Assembly: GCA_036350795.1 (NCBI GenBank)
Contig: JAZBNV010000054.1
Location: 1 to 64,000, forward strand
DNA: 64,000 nucleotides
DNA from: JAUVKT01 sp036350795
GTDB taxonomy: Bacteria > Bacteroidota > Bacteroidia > Bacteroidales > VadinHA17
Direction of reading: 5' to 3'
Shown piece after piece: positions 26,130 through 34,142 of the stretch. The position numbers and the translations under genes were made by a program. The notes below the pieces were generated by a model that made no database searches, had not been told where the DNA came from, and saw only the letters and a program-made list of their open reading frames with translations. Each line of letters starts with the position of its first letter. The first letter of the stretch is position 1.

Positions 26130-27833
26130 CTAATATCCTTTTGCTATACCGCCTCGTCTCCGGTCGGCAGATCCATAGTAAATTCCTGTCTCAGGATCAA
26201 TATAAATCATCTGTGCCCCGCCGAAAAAGAGATCAATTCCCTCGTATACCTTGAGCTTATGCCCCATCTCTTCCATCTGCTTTCTTACTTCAGGTTTAAT
26301 ACCTGATTCAAGGTGCAGAAAATCATCATGCTTAAGGCAATAGAAACGCGGAGCCAGGTTTGCTTCAGCCGGACTCATATCGAAATCGATAACATTGGTG
26401 ATCAGCTCAAACAGGGTCCCGATTATTCTTCCTGCACCCGGACTGCCAATAACCAGGAAAGGGGCACCATCTTTTAATAATATAGCAGGAGTAATGGAAC
26501 TCCGGCACTGCTTTCCGTTATCGATAATATTTGGCGAATTTTTGCTTGAATAAGAGTAGTTGGTCATTGCGCAGTTAAACATAACACCAGAAATAGTCTG
26601 GGCTGAGCCAAAAAACAGTCCGAGAGTCTGAGTAAGAGCAACTGCGTTCCCGTCTTTATCAATAACCGAGAGATGTGTTGTATGGCCACCAGTCATTTCG
26701 GGCTCTGGTTCGAGGGCATAAGCTTCTGTTTTACCAAAATTAAAGGGGTCGCCCGATTCAGCTTCCCTGTAAGTTGGCGGGTCAAGCCGCTCAGGATTGA
26801 TAGTGTTAAACCTTGCTTTAGCATATTCTTTCGATATCAATACATCTACCGGGACCTCAACAAAATCAGGATCACCCAGGTAGTCGTACCTGTCGGCATA
26901 CATCAGTTTTGATGTTTCTGCCATAATATGAAACGTTTTTGCCGACTCGCTGAAATGGCCTGATGCTTTAAGATCAAAATTTTCAATCATATTGAGTCCC
27001 TGGATAAGGGTTACACCTGATTCAGGCAAATTAGCAGCCAGGATATTATAGCCCCTGTAGCTACCCCTAAGTGGTTTGTTAATCACAGGTTTATAACTGG
27101 CAAAATCCTTTTCGGTAAGAACTCCTCCGCGCTCCTGTATGGTTTTTACAAAAGTTTTTGCATACTCGCCCCTGTAAAATGCCCGGCTTCCATTTTCGGC
27201 TATTGCCCTCAGCACCTTTGCAAGGTCTTTCTGAACAATTATATCGCCTTCCATTTTTGGAAATCCCTCATCTGTAAAATTGGCTGCCGTTCCGGGATCG
27301 GCAGCAACTATTTCTATATTATCGAGTATAAGTCCTGCCAGGGTAGCGTCGATGGCAAATCCCTCTTCTGCATACCTTATAGCCGGTGCCATTACTGTTG
27401 AAAGAGGCAGGGAACCAAACTTTTTATGTGCGAGTGTAAGGCCTCCTACATTTCCCGGAACACCGATAGCTTTGGTTGTCCGGGCGTCCCTGTTGCTATT
27501 AAAATTAAGACTGAGGGCGTTCTCAGAGCTTCGTCCGTAATAATTGATAAAATACGATTCTCCCTTTTCTTTAAGAAAAACAACCATTCCGCCTCCACCG
27601 CCTATCCCTGAGCCATCAGGCTCTACAACCCCTATTGCAAATGCTGCAGCCACGGCGGCATCAATTGCATTGCCCCCTGCCTTAAATATCTCCAGTGCTG
27701 CTTCTGTTGCCAGGGGATGTGCTGTTGCCACCATCCCATTCTTGCCTGAGGGACTGTCGGTCGACTGCGCAAGCAGTACGGGGGTGGACAGGAAGAATAG
27801 GAGCAGTATTAAACTATGGGTTAACTTTCTCAT
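26130..27833 (-). CDS. ggt: Exported gamma-glutamyltransferase (CapD/Ggt family)
   Basis: 567 residues, signal peptide ending LLAQ. The autoprocessing and nucleophile site is GGHTTHLSVIDKDGNAVALT, where Thr385 should be the new N-terminus of the small subunit. Substrate-binding motifs PDGSGIGGGGG near 72-82 and IGSPGAGRIIGTL in the small subunit match the family. In Bacillus anthracis the homologue CapD cuts poly-gamma-glutamate and anchors it to the wall; other members hydrolyse glutathione or gamma-PGA from the end. Its place 11 bases before pgsB argues for a polymer-related job here. Catalytic domain looks intact and full length. Confidence 0.92.
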   Translation of the reverse strand: MRKLTHSLILLLFFLSTPVLLAQSTDSPSGKNGMVATAHPLATEAALEIFKAGGNAIDAAVAAAFAIGVVEPDGSGIGGGGGMVVFLKEKGESYFINYYGRSSENALSLNFNSNRDARTTKAIGVPGNVGGLTLAHKKFGSLPLSTVMAPAIRYAEEGFAIDATLAGLILDNIEIVAADPGTAANFTDEGFPKMEGDIIVQKDLAKVLRAIAENGSRAFYRGEYAKTFVKTIQERGGVLTEKDFASYKPVINKPLRGSYRGYNILAANLPESGVTLIQGLNMIENFDLKASGHFSESAKTFHIMAETSKLMYADRYDYLGDPDFVEVPVDVLISKEYAKARFNTINPERLDPPTYREAESGDPFNFGKTEAYALEPEPEMTGGHTTHLSVIDKDGNAVALTQTLGLFFGSAQTISGVMFNCAMTNYSYSSKNSPNIIDNGKQCRSSITPAILLKDGAPFLVIGSPGAGRIIGTLFELITNVIDFDMSPAEANLAPRFYCLKHDDFLHLESGIKPEVRKQMEEMGHKLKVYEGIDLFFGGAQMIYIDPETGIYYGSADRRRGGIAKGY

Positions 27834-27871
27834 CTTATTAGAATTAAGTTAGATTAGCTCTTATATCCGGA

Positions 27872-28417
27872 CTAATTAAACAAGGCTGCCATAGGACCTG
27901 AGGCATCCACTATCTTCTCCACCAGTGTGAGGGGGATATTATTCTTATTGGCTAATTGAGTAAAGAATCCATCTTCATCGGCCTGTTTTACAACAATCAT
28001 TTCCTTTGCATTATCTGCAACCAGGGTATTAAAGGCATCTGACTGGCCCTGTCTTCTGGCATTGCCACCAATATGCATAAGAACAATAGGTATCTTTTTT
28101 GCATTTGCAGCTTTTATTACCGCTTCCACCCTTTCATACTCTTCCTGCTGGCTTACACCTGCCGCACCAAGGCCTTTTGAGCTGAATCCGGGAACTATAA
28201 TCAATGTTTTCACTCCTTCAAGGTCTGATTCCTTTGCCATCAGTACTGTTGTTGCATCAATATTCTGTCTCTGGGCTAACATCTTAACCAGCTTAACATC
28301 AGCACTCTGTCCTGCTGAAGAAATAAGAACAGGTTGTTCAAATTTCTGGGCATTAATGCTTGCTGTTGAAATAAACAAAACAAGCAGCAACGAAATTGAA
28401 AAAAATCTCTTCTTCAT
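27872..28417 (-). CDS. Small exported protein, DUF6305-like
   Basis: 181 residues with a signal peptide (MKKRFFSISLLLVLFISTASINAQ). The mature domain alternates strands and helices in a Rossmann-like order: FEQPVLISSAGQSADVKLVK, VKTLIIVPGFSSKGLG, IPIVLMHIGGNARRQG, MIVVKQADEDG. It resembles the family named DUF6305 and shares the general look (VLISSAGQSAD, IPIVLMHIGG) of a binding domain instead of a known enzyme; I do not assign a function. It sits between the metallo-deacylase gene (12 bases) and ggt (38 bases), so it is firmly part of the gamma-glutamyl operon. It could be a periplasmic binding component for the orphan permease. Confidence 0.65.
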   Translation of the reverse strand: MKKRFFSISLLLVLFISTASINAQKFEQPVLISSAGQSADVKLVKMLAQRQNIDATTVLMAKESDLEGVKTLIIVPGFSSKGLGAAGVSQQEEYERVEAVIKAANAKKIPIVLMHIGGNARRQGQSDAFNTLVADNAKEMIVVKQADEDGFFTQLANKNNIPLTLVEKIVDASGPMAALFN

Positions 28418-28429
28418 CGTATTATTATT

Positions 28430-29554
28430 TTAGTTATGTAAATATTTACCTAATCCGTTTGTCATTACCTCATCGTAAGATGGCAGGTTTGTAATCCCGA
28501 TAGTTTTATCCGGGTTTTCCATATTATAAGCTGCTATTAATTCCACCAGTCCTGTAATGTGCCGGCCTACCCTGTGCTCCATGGGCTCACCGCTATCTTC
28601 CCTGTATGCTATTCTGAGTGCCCCCGACTCCTTGGCTTTCCTGTAATTATCACTATAACCACTCAGAACAAGATCTACGTTGGTTTTTCCTCTCAGCCGA
28701 CCCATTGAGGGATTGCTTGTTTCCATCAGAAAAGGCACCGCATCGGTATAATCGCCCCATTCGCGGTGACTCAGTCCGTGAAAATTACCAGGTGATAGTT
28801 CGGGAGAAAACTGAAGTCCTGCGAATTCCAGTCCCAGAACAGCATTCATTGCAATATCTTCATCATCCTCATGGTATACAATAACATTTACTATAGGAAC
28901 CTCGGGGGATGATTCGTGAATATCAAAAGCTATATTTACGCCTTCCTTTTTTATTAACTCCACAACTGCGAATGCCACTCTTTCACTCAGATTTCCATCC
29001 GGTCTGCCCGGATAGGCACGGTTTATATTCCGTGTTTCAAAACCGCTCAACTGCTGTCCCGAAGGGTACTGCGCAAAAACCAGGGGATCGGGCCACTGGT
29101 GAAGAGGGTTGGTAACCCTCGATCCAAGCCGGAATCTCCTGGTGCCACTTTCGGTAGGAATCTCGTAAGAAGTGGGAAATCCTTCCATCGGATCGCTGCA
29201 GGTAAAAGCACTGTTATTAAGCCTTGGTATAATAAATACTCTTCCCTTTGTAACCTCTATATTTTCCAGGATTACCACCGGTGCAAGATAGGCAGCCGCC
29301 TCGTTGGCATGCACACCTCCGCCTATAAAAGCTGTACCCCCGGGGATTCCGCTATCGTATATATACACTTCTGTATCTCCGGCTGTTCCCTTTATTCCAT
29401 CGAAATATTCACTCAGCATTGCCACCCTGGTAAGGGATGGCCCGGGGTATATCTTATCGGGGTGATGCATTTGCCTGAACTCCATTGACGCTACCAGGGC
29501 TGCTCCCGAGAACACCAGCGTTATAATAATCGTTGAAAGATGATTTTTTAACAT
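28430..29554 (-). CDS. Exported aspartoacylase/succinylglutamate desuccinylase-like metalloenzyme
   Basis: 374 residues with an N-terminal signal anchor (STIIITLVFSGAALVA). Zinc-ligand motifs of the AstE/AspA branch of M14 carboxypeptidases are visible: GGGVHANEAAAYL (His-x-x-Glu) and later FDIHESSPEVP (third ligand His). MEGFPTSYEIPTESGTRRFR and RNINRAYPG suggest the Arg/Asn substrate-binding region. Relatives remove acyl groups from N-acyl amino acids or cut C-terminal residues. Outside the cytoplasm and within a poly-gamma-glutamate operon, an activity on gamma-glutamyl or N-acyl-glutamyl chains is a reasonable guess. It lies 5 bases after the 48-aa membrane protein gene. Confidence 0.75.
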   Translation of the reverse strand: MLKNHLSTIIITLVFSGAALVASMEFRQMHHPDKIYPGPSLTRVAMLSEYFDGIKGTAGDTEVYIYDSGIPGGTAFIGGGVHANEAAAYLAPVVILENIEVTKGRVFIIPRLNNSAFTCSDPMEGFPTSYEIPTESGTRRFRLGSRVTNPLHQWPDPLVFAQYPSGQQLSGFETRNINRAYPGRPDGNLSERVAFAVVELIKKEGVNIAFDIHESSPEVPIVNVIVYHEDDEDIAMNAVLGLEFAGLQFSPELSPGNFHGLSHREWGDYTDAVPFLMETSNPSMGRLRGKTNVDLVLSGYSDNYRKAKESGALRIAYREDSGEPMEHRVGRHITGLVELIAAYNMENPDKTIGITNLPSYDEVMTNGLGKYLHN

Positions 29555-29559
29555 ATCTC

Positions 29560-29706
29560 TTATTTTATCTGGAGTAAACGTAAAATAAAGACCATGAGTA
29601 CCATTGCCATTGCGAGCTTACTTTTCCATTTCTTCTCCTTCACAAATTCTATTACTACAATAAATGAAATGTAAGCCAGAATAAGGGTGTAGATTATATA
29701 CATCAT
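29560..29706 (-). CDS. 48-aa two-helix membrane protein
   Basis: 48 residues from the first of two adjacent ATGs (29706; the other is 29703). A longer in-frame version to 29754 would overlap the permease by 38 bases and add polar sequence. Two hydrophobic helices (YIIYTLILAYISFIVVIEF and AMAMVLMVFILRLL) are joined by a basic loop (VKEKKWKSK). It begins 10 bases after the permease gene and ends 5 bases before the metallo-deacylase gene. Its size recalls the tiny CapE/PgsE subunit of Bacillus poly-gamma-glutamate synthases, but I see no clear sequence match; it could instead be a truncated DctQ-like partner. Confidence 0.6.
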   Translation of the reverse strand: MMYIIYTLILAYISFIVVIEFVKEKKWKSKLAMAMVLMVFILRLLQIK

Positions 29707-29716
29707 TGTGCTGTTA

Positions 29717-30982
29717 TTAAGTAATAAAATTTGATATTTCCTGTGCAAAAACAAGGATCAGTATGCCTGCAGCCATCGATATTACAATAGGTATAAGGCA
29801 TATCTTCAGTATTTTAAAATGATTCTTTTCGCCTACAATCTGAGAGGAATACGCGCATAACAATGCAGGGGGAGGCATAAGATCCCCAAGGGCTGCCATC
29901 AATACGAGGGCTGCTGTTACAACCAAAGCGCTTTTGCCAATAAAGACATATACCAGGGGCACACCGATTACAGAGGCCGAACCATATGCCGATCCCATAA
30001 AGGGCATTATGGTAGCAGCGAAATACCTGAGCCCTTCGGGAAGGTTTAATGCTACCACTGCCAGGTAGCCTCTTACACCTGTAAGAGCCATGCTCTGCAA
30101 AAACATCCCTACTCCAACCAGTATTGCCATTACGGGCATGGCACTCCTGAGAGCTTCGCGCGAAACCCGGATTAAATTAATGCCCTTCCTGGTCAGGAGT
30201 CCCATCAAGGCTCCAATCATAAATATAAGTGGAACACCCAGGTGGGGAAGGAATTTGTGAAAACGAATCTCGCCGATCATATAAAATATCACAAAAACAA
30301 GAGGGACATATACCCAGAGGCTTATTTTCTCATTCTTTGATTCCTGCAGAAAAGACTCAATATCAGTTCTTTTATACTCGGGCAGGTACCTGTACCTGAA
30401 ATATAAAGATATTATAATTGCAAGGGGGAACGAAGCAATAAGGAGTGGTTTGCCAAAGCCGATATAAGGCATGTCGACACCCCCGCCAATTATCATTACA
30501 GGAATACTGATTGGGGGTGCAACCTCTCCATATACTGCAGCCATGGCAATTAATCCTCCTACGGCAAGCCTTGGCATACCCAGCCGCAACAATATAGGAG
30601 CTGCAAGTACACCTGTTGTAAGGATGCAGGTTGAGGATAATCCGGTAAGCATTCCCGGGAACATAACAAAAAAGGTAAGCACAATAATAAGGAGTGTAGG
30701 GCTTTTGTAGAAGATTCTTAGAATACCATCGCTTATCCCTTTTAAGGCTCCGCTGGCATCCATAACCCTCATAAAGATCATTGCTGAGGAAATAATCAGA
30801 ATGGCCTCCAGAAAACCAAATCCTCCTTCAACAAAATGCCTCAGGGGTATACCATCGCCACTCACTATTGTACCGAGTACAGCAGCCAGCATAAGCGATA
30901 CTCCCGCAGGCATCTTCAATATAAATACGCTTACTGCAAAGGCAGCAAGCATGCAGAGCAATACAATAAGTTCAAGGCTCAT
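29717..30982 (-). CDS. TRAP-type large permease (DctM-like), orphan
   Basis: 421 residues with about 11-12 transmembrane helices and DctM-family stretches: GFGFLEAILIISSAMIFMRVM (GFLEAILIISSA), GEVAPPISIPVMIIGGG, ALMGLLTRKG and MALGDLMPPPALLC-like ALGDLMPPPALLCAYSSQ. TRAP transporters normally need DctP (binding protein) and DctQ (four-helix small subunit); neither is found next to it. It is the first gene of the minus-strand polymer operon and is preceded by the sigma-54-like element. It may import glutamate or a fragment released outside, or take part in export. The direction cannot be read from sequence. Confidence 0.82.
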   Translation of the reverse strand: MSLELIVLLCMLAAFAVSVFILKMPAGVSLMLAAVLGTIVSGDGIPLRHFVEGGFGFLEAILIISSAMIFMRVMDASGALKGISDGILRIFYKSPTLLIIVLTFFVMFPGMLTGLSSTCILTTGVLAAPILLRLGMPRLAVGGLIAMAAVYGEVAPPISIPVMIIGGGVDMPYIGFGKPLLIASFPLAIIISLYFRYRYLPEYKRTDIESFLQESKNEKISLWVYVPLVFVIFYMIGEIRFHKFLPHLGVPLIFMIGALMGLLTRKGINLIRVSREALRSAMPVMAILVGVGMFLQSMALTGVRGYLAVVALNLPEGLRYFAATIMPFMGSAYGSASVIGVPLVYVFIGKSALVVTAALVLMAALGDLMPPPALLCAYSSQIVGEKNHFKILKICLIPIVISMAAGILILVFAQEISNFIT

Positions 30983-31355
30983 CCGGATAAGGTTAAAAAG
31001 GTTAATTAAACTGTTTTAACCAAAGCCCATGCCAGAAATATCAAAATACTGATAATGTGATCTCTACAGTAAATACATCAATAATATATTAATAGAAAAG
31101 GGAGGATTATTCCCAACTCTATGTGCTGAATCAGCCCGTTTTGTTTTATTAAATGACAGGAACAAAAAATTGAACTAATAATAAGCTATAAAATGATATT
31201 TTTATTAAGTATTTATTTCAATGATATTTATAAGAGTTATTACTGCAAATAATCTGATATCAGGATTCGTACAAATGCTGGCATCAAAAAAATTGGTCTG
31301 CTTTTTGATCTCTGGTCGCGAAAGTATATAAATGCGATACTCTAGCTCAATCAAA
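30983..31355. other. 373-base divergent control region, permease operon / amidohydrolase
   Basis: A/T-rich with no credible gene. Contents: a sigma-54-like -24/-12 element facing the permease (31020-31034), a GGGA...TCCC imperfect palindrome at 31100-31114 which would sit about 90-105 bases upstream of that start and could be an activator site, and a much weaker sigma-54-like match on the plus strand at 31294-31308. No sigma-70-type TAnnTTTG motif was found for the permease. Confidence 0.5.
31020..31034 (-). promoter_or_regulatory. Sigma-54 (RpoN)-like -24/-12 promoter element
   Basis: On the minus strand TGGCAT, five bases, TTGG (TGGCATGGGCTTTGG), against the consensus TGGCAC-N5-TTGC: two mismatches, spacing exact. 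Transcription would start near 31008, 26 bases ahead of the permease ATG. The locus encodes an NtrC-type activator, which makes the match more credible. Confidence 0.5.
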
Positions 31356-32252
31356 ATGGAAAAGAGAATCCTTCCGGTTTTATTATTAATGGCAGTGTTT
31401 AATGCCACCCCTGCACAGGTAACAGACTACGAAAAAGATGCCGGCTATATTGAATACCTGGAAGGAAATATGCCTCTTGTGATATCAATTCCTCACGATG
31501 GTGAAGCCATGCCCGATGCCATACCTGAAAGGCCCTGTACTCAATGCTCAAAGAACAGGGATATTCATACCATTGAGATTGGCAGAACCATCCGGGAACA
31601 GGTTTACAAAAATACCGGTTATTATCCCTACATTATTATCAATCATCTGCACCGGACAAGGCTCGACCCTAACCGTAATATTGATCTTGCTGCCGGAGGT
31701 AACATCCTGGCCGAAAAAGCATGGCACGAATTTCACAATTATATTGATTCGGCAACTTATAAAGTTGAACGCGACTTTGGCAAGGGGCTGTATATCGACC
31801 TTCACGGACACAGGCACAGCATAGAAAGAATTGAGCTTGGCTATCTTTTAACAGCTGAAGAGCTGCGGCTTGATGATGATTTTCTGAACGATGAGGCATT
31901 CTTTGAATACAGCAGCCTTCGTCACCTGATAAATGCCAACCTGGATTCTTTGACCTACACCGAACTTATAAGGGGAGAAAAGAGTTTTGGGACCATGCTC
32001 GAAAACAGTGGATATGCATGTGTACCAAGCAGTGCCCACCCCTATCCGCTTGAAGGTGAACCTATATTCAGCGGTGGCTTCAATACCAATAAGCACAGCT
32101 CGGTAAGTGGCGGTAAGGTTGATGGTATCCAGGTTGAGATTGACCTGGAGTTAAGGAAAGACCCTGCCAGGAGAAAAGAACTGGGGAAGGCACTTGCAGG
32201 TGTTCTTACAGAATATATTAAAGCACACTATTTCAGAAATATTACCTACTGA
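31356..32252 (+). CDS. Exported N-formylglutamate-amidohydrolase-like enzyme, no sorting domain
   Basis: 298 residues from the ATG at 31356, where the signal peptide starts (MEKRILPVLLLMAVFNATPAQ); the ATG at 31332 adds eight residues. Metal-site motifs are ISIPHDG (His47) and YIDLHGH, then a conserved IERIELGYLLTAEELR. It is clearly a paralogue of the T9SS-tagged enzyme at 13541-14740: shared strings include YPxIIINHLxR, ERIELGY, GTMLE and a late FSGGxNT. It ends after KAHYF without the T9SS domain, so it should stay in the periplasm or be secreted otherwise. Divergent from the polymer operon head. Proposed role: inner cleavage of short gamma-glutamyl chains. Confidence 0.78.
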   Translation: MEKRILPVLLLMAVFNATPAQVTDYEKDAGYIEYLEGNMPLVISIPHDGEAMPDAIPERPCTQCSKNRDIHTIEIGRTIREQVYKNTGYYPYIIINHLHRTRLDPNRNIDLAAGGNILAEKAWHEFHNYIDSATYKVERDFGKGLYIDLHGHRHSIERIELGYLLTAEELRLDDDFLNDEAFFEYSSLRHLINANLDSLTYTELIRGEKSFGTMLENSGYACVPSSAHPYPLEGEPIFSGGFNTNKHSSVSGGKVDGIQVEIDLELRKDPARRKELGKALAGVLTEYIKAHYFRNITY

Positions 32253-32376
32253 TTGCCCTTAAAATAAGAATCTCACCTCAAAAAGGGGTTCAGACTCTTA
32301 CTCAACATAAAAGATAATTTAGAATAAATCCCCTTATATTTACGTTCAGATATAAATTACACTGTATTCTATCCAG

Positions 32377-33405
32377 GTGAGATTTAAACTGCGTATATAT
32401 ATAGTATTACTAAGCTTTGCGCTGGGTGCTGCTGCCCAGACCGGTGGTGACAATACCTATGAATTTCTTAACCTGAGCACTTTCTCCCGTGTAAGCTCGC
32501 TGGGAGGGATGAATGTTTCAGTTAATACGGGTAATCCGTCTTTCTCTCTTTATAATCCGGCTTTGCTGGGCAGGCTTATGCACCGGAATCTTGCCTTGAA
32601 TTACTCAAATTATATTGCCGGCATTAATTATGGATCTGCCATATATACAAAACATATCGAAACTTACGGTTCGTTTGCAGCAGGAATAAATTACCTTAAT
32701 TACGGCAAGTTTGACCGCGCTGACCCTTCGGGGAACATAAACGGGTCGTTCACTGCCTCTGAGTATGCACTAAACTTAATATGGTCGTACGCCATAGATT
32801 CACTTTTTAATGCCGCTATAAACATTAAACCTGTTTTTTCCCACCTCGATTCCTATAACTCGCTGGGCATCGCATTCGACCTGGGAGTTTCCTACAGGAG
32901 CCGTGATGGTCTGTATAGTGCAGGTTTAGTTGTTAGAAATATCGGCACACAGATAAGTACTTATTCAGGAGTAAGAGACAGGCTGCCCTTTGAGATTATT
33001 GCCGGAGCTTCTGCCATGCTTGCCCATGCCCCGTTCAGGCTGTCGCTTACAGCCCGGAATCTGCAAAAATACAGGCTGATACACGAATATCTTGACCCTG
33101 AAGAATCCGGGGCACAAAGCTATAAAGGAGCGGGAGAAGTTGCTGAGAATATTTTAAGACACCTGATCTTTGGACTGGAGTTACTGCCATCTGATAATTT
33201 CTATATTGCGGCCGGTTTTAATTACAAACTGCGAAAAGAGATGGTGCTTGAAAGCCGTGGATCGACAGTCGGCTTTTCTCTTGGAGCAGGTATTATGCTC
33301 TCTAATATGGAACTCAGTATGAGCAGATCACGTTTCCACCTTGCCGGCTCTCAAACCAGTATCTCGATTCTTCTGAAGCCCGGTCTGTTTGACAGAAAGA
33401 ACTAG
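32377..33405 (+). CDS. porQ: T9SS outer-membrane protein PorQ
   Basis: 342 residues, GTG start at 32377 leading straight into a signal peptide (RFKLRIYIVLLSFALGAAAQ). The mature protein opens TGGDNTYEFLNLSTFSRVSSLGGMNVS, given here by its core YEFLNLS...SRVSSLGG, which is the usual PorQ/PorV-like N-terminus, followed by NPSFSLYNPALL and a long series of beta strands ending SISILLKPGLF. PorQ anchors T9SS surface attachment components in Porphyromonas. Its presence agrees with the T9SS sorting domain seen at 13541-14740. Its 3' end overlaps the cmk promoter. Confidence 0.85.
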   Translation: MRFKLRIYIVLLSFALGAAAQTGGDNTYEFLNLSTFSRVSSLGGMNVSVNTGNPSFSLYNPALLGRLMHRNLALNYSNYIAGINYGSAIYTKHIETYGSFAAGINYLNYGKFDRADPSGNINGSFTASEYALNLIWSYAIDSLFNAAINIKPVFSHLDSYNSLGIAFDLGVSYRSRDGLYSAGLVVRNIGTQISTYSGVRDRLPFEIIAGASAMLAHAPFRLSLTARNLQKYRLIHEYLDPEESGAQSYKGAGEVAENILRHLIFGLELLPSDNFYIAAGFNYKLRKEMVLESRGSTVGFSLGAGIMLSNMELSMSRSRFHLAGSQTSISILLKPGLFDRKN

Positions 33406-33425
33406 AAGGAATTTTGTACATTTGC
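33388..33425 (+). promoter_or_regulatory. Candidate cmk promoter (-7 TACATTTGC)
   Basis: TACATTTGC at 33417-33425 matches TAnnTTTGY. The nearest upstream TTTG (33388-33391) is 25 bases away, longer than usual, so only the -7 box is convincing. Start would be near 33431, about 16 bases before the cmk ATG, and just inside or after the porQ end. Confidence 0.5.
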
Positions 33426-33446
33426 AGAGGGCCAAAACCAGCATAT

Positions 33447-34142
33447 ATGGATAAAAAGTTAATTATTGCCGTTGACGGCTACTCATCATGCGGTAAAAGC
33501 ACTTTTGCCAGGAAAATAGCCAGTGAACTTGAATATATCTTTATAGATAGTGGTGCTATGTACAGGGCAGTTACACTCTATGCATTGCGGAATGATCTTA
33601 TTGATAATGGTAAGATCGATATTGAGGGTATAATCAGTGCCCTGCCCTATATCCGGATTGATTTTCGCTTCAATACCGACAAAAAGTTATACGAAACCTA
33701 CCTTAATAATGAGAATGTTGAGGAAGACATAAGAGGCATTGAAGTATCTGACTATGTAAGTCCCCTGAGCCAGATAAGGGAAGTAAGGGACAAGATGGTG
33801 CACCTGCAAAGAGAGATCGGTGTGTTTAAGGGTATAGTTATGGATGGCAGGGATATTGGCACGGTAGTTTTTCCTGATGCAGATATAAAAATATTTATGA
33901 CTGCATCGCCCGATATAAGAGCCGAACGAAGATATAATGAACTGAGGGAAAAAGGAGTTGAGATCAACTATAATGATATCCTTGAAAATGTCAATACGCG
34001 GGATCTTGCCGATTCGGGCAGGGACCTCAGTCCCCTGAGGCAGGCAGAAGATGCATATGTGCTCGACAACAGTAATATGACAGTGGACGATCAAATGGAC
34101 TGGTTCAGGAATATATTGCAAAAATACCGGGATGAAAATTGA
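33447..34142 (+). CDS. cmk: Cytidylate kinase
   Basis: 231 residues from the ATG at 33447, which gives the standard start MDKKLIIAVDGYSSCGKST with P-loop DGYSSCGKST. Further family motifs: FIDSGAMYRAVTLYAL, MDGRDIGTVVFPDADIKIF and RDLADSGRDLSPLRQAEDA (core DSGRDLSPL), ending in a typical VDDQMDWFRNIL. It phosphorylates CMP/dCMP. Its end overlaps ispH by 11 bases, a pairing that is common in Bacteroidota. Confidence 0.96.
   Translation: MDKKLIIAVDGYSSCGKSTFARKIASELEYIFIDSGAMYRAVTLYALRNDLIDNGKIDIEGIISALPYIRIDFRFNTDKKLYETYLNNENVEEDIRGIEVSDYVSPLSQIREVRDKMVHLQREIGVFKGIVMDGRDIGTVVFPDADIKIFMTASPDIRAERRYNELREKGVEINYNDILENVNTRDLADSGRDLSPLRQAEDAYVLDNSNMTVDDQMDWFRNILQKYRDEN

Noticed and set aside
31294..31308. 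Second sigma-54-like element on the plus strand before the untagged amidohydrolase
   Set aside because: TGGTCT-N5-TTGA keeps the GG and TTG but misses four consensus bases; too weak to list as a promoter.
32269..32384. Inverted repeat AATCTCACCT / AGGTGAGATT around the porQ leader
   Set aside because: The 10-bp arms are about 96 bases apart and the second arm covers the porQ GTG start; no clear structure or function follows, and chance cannot be excluded.
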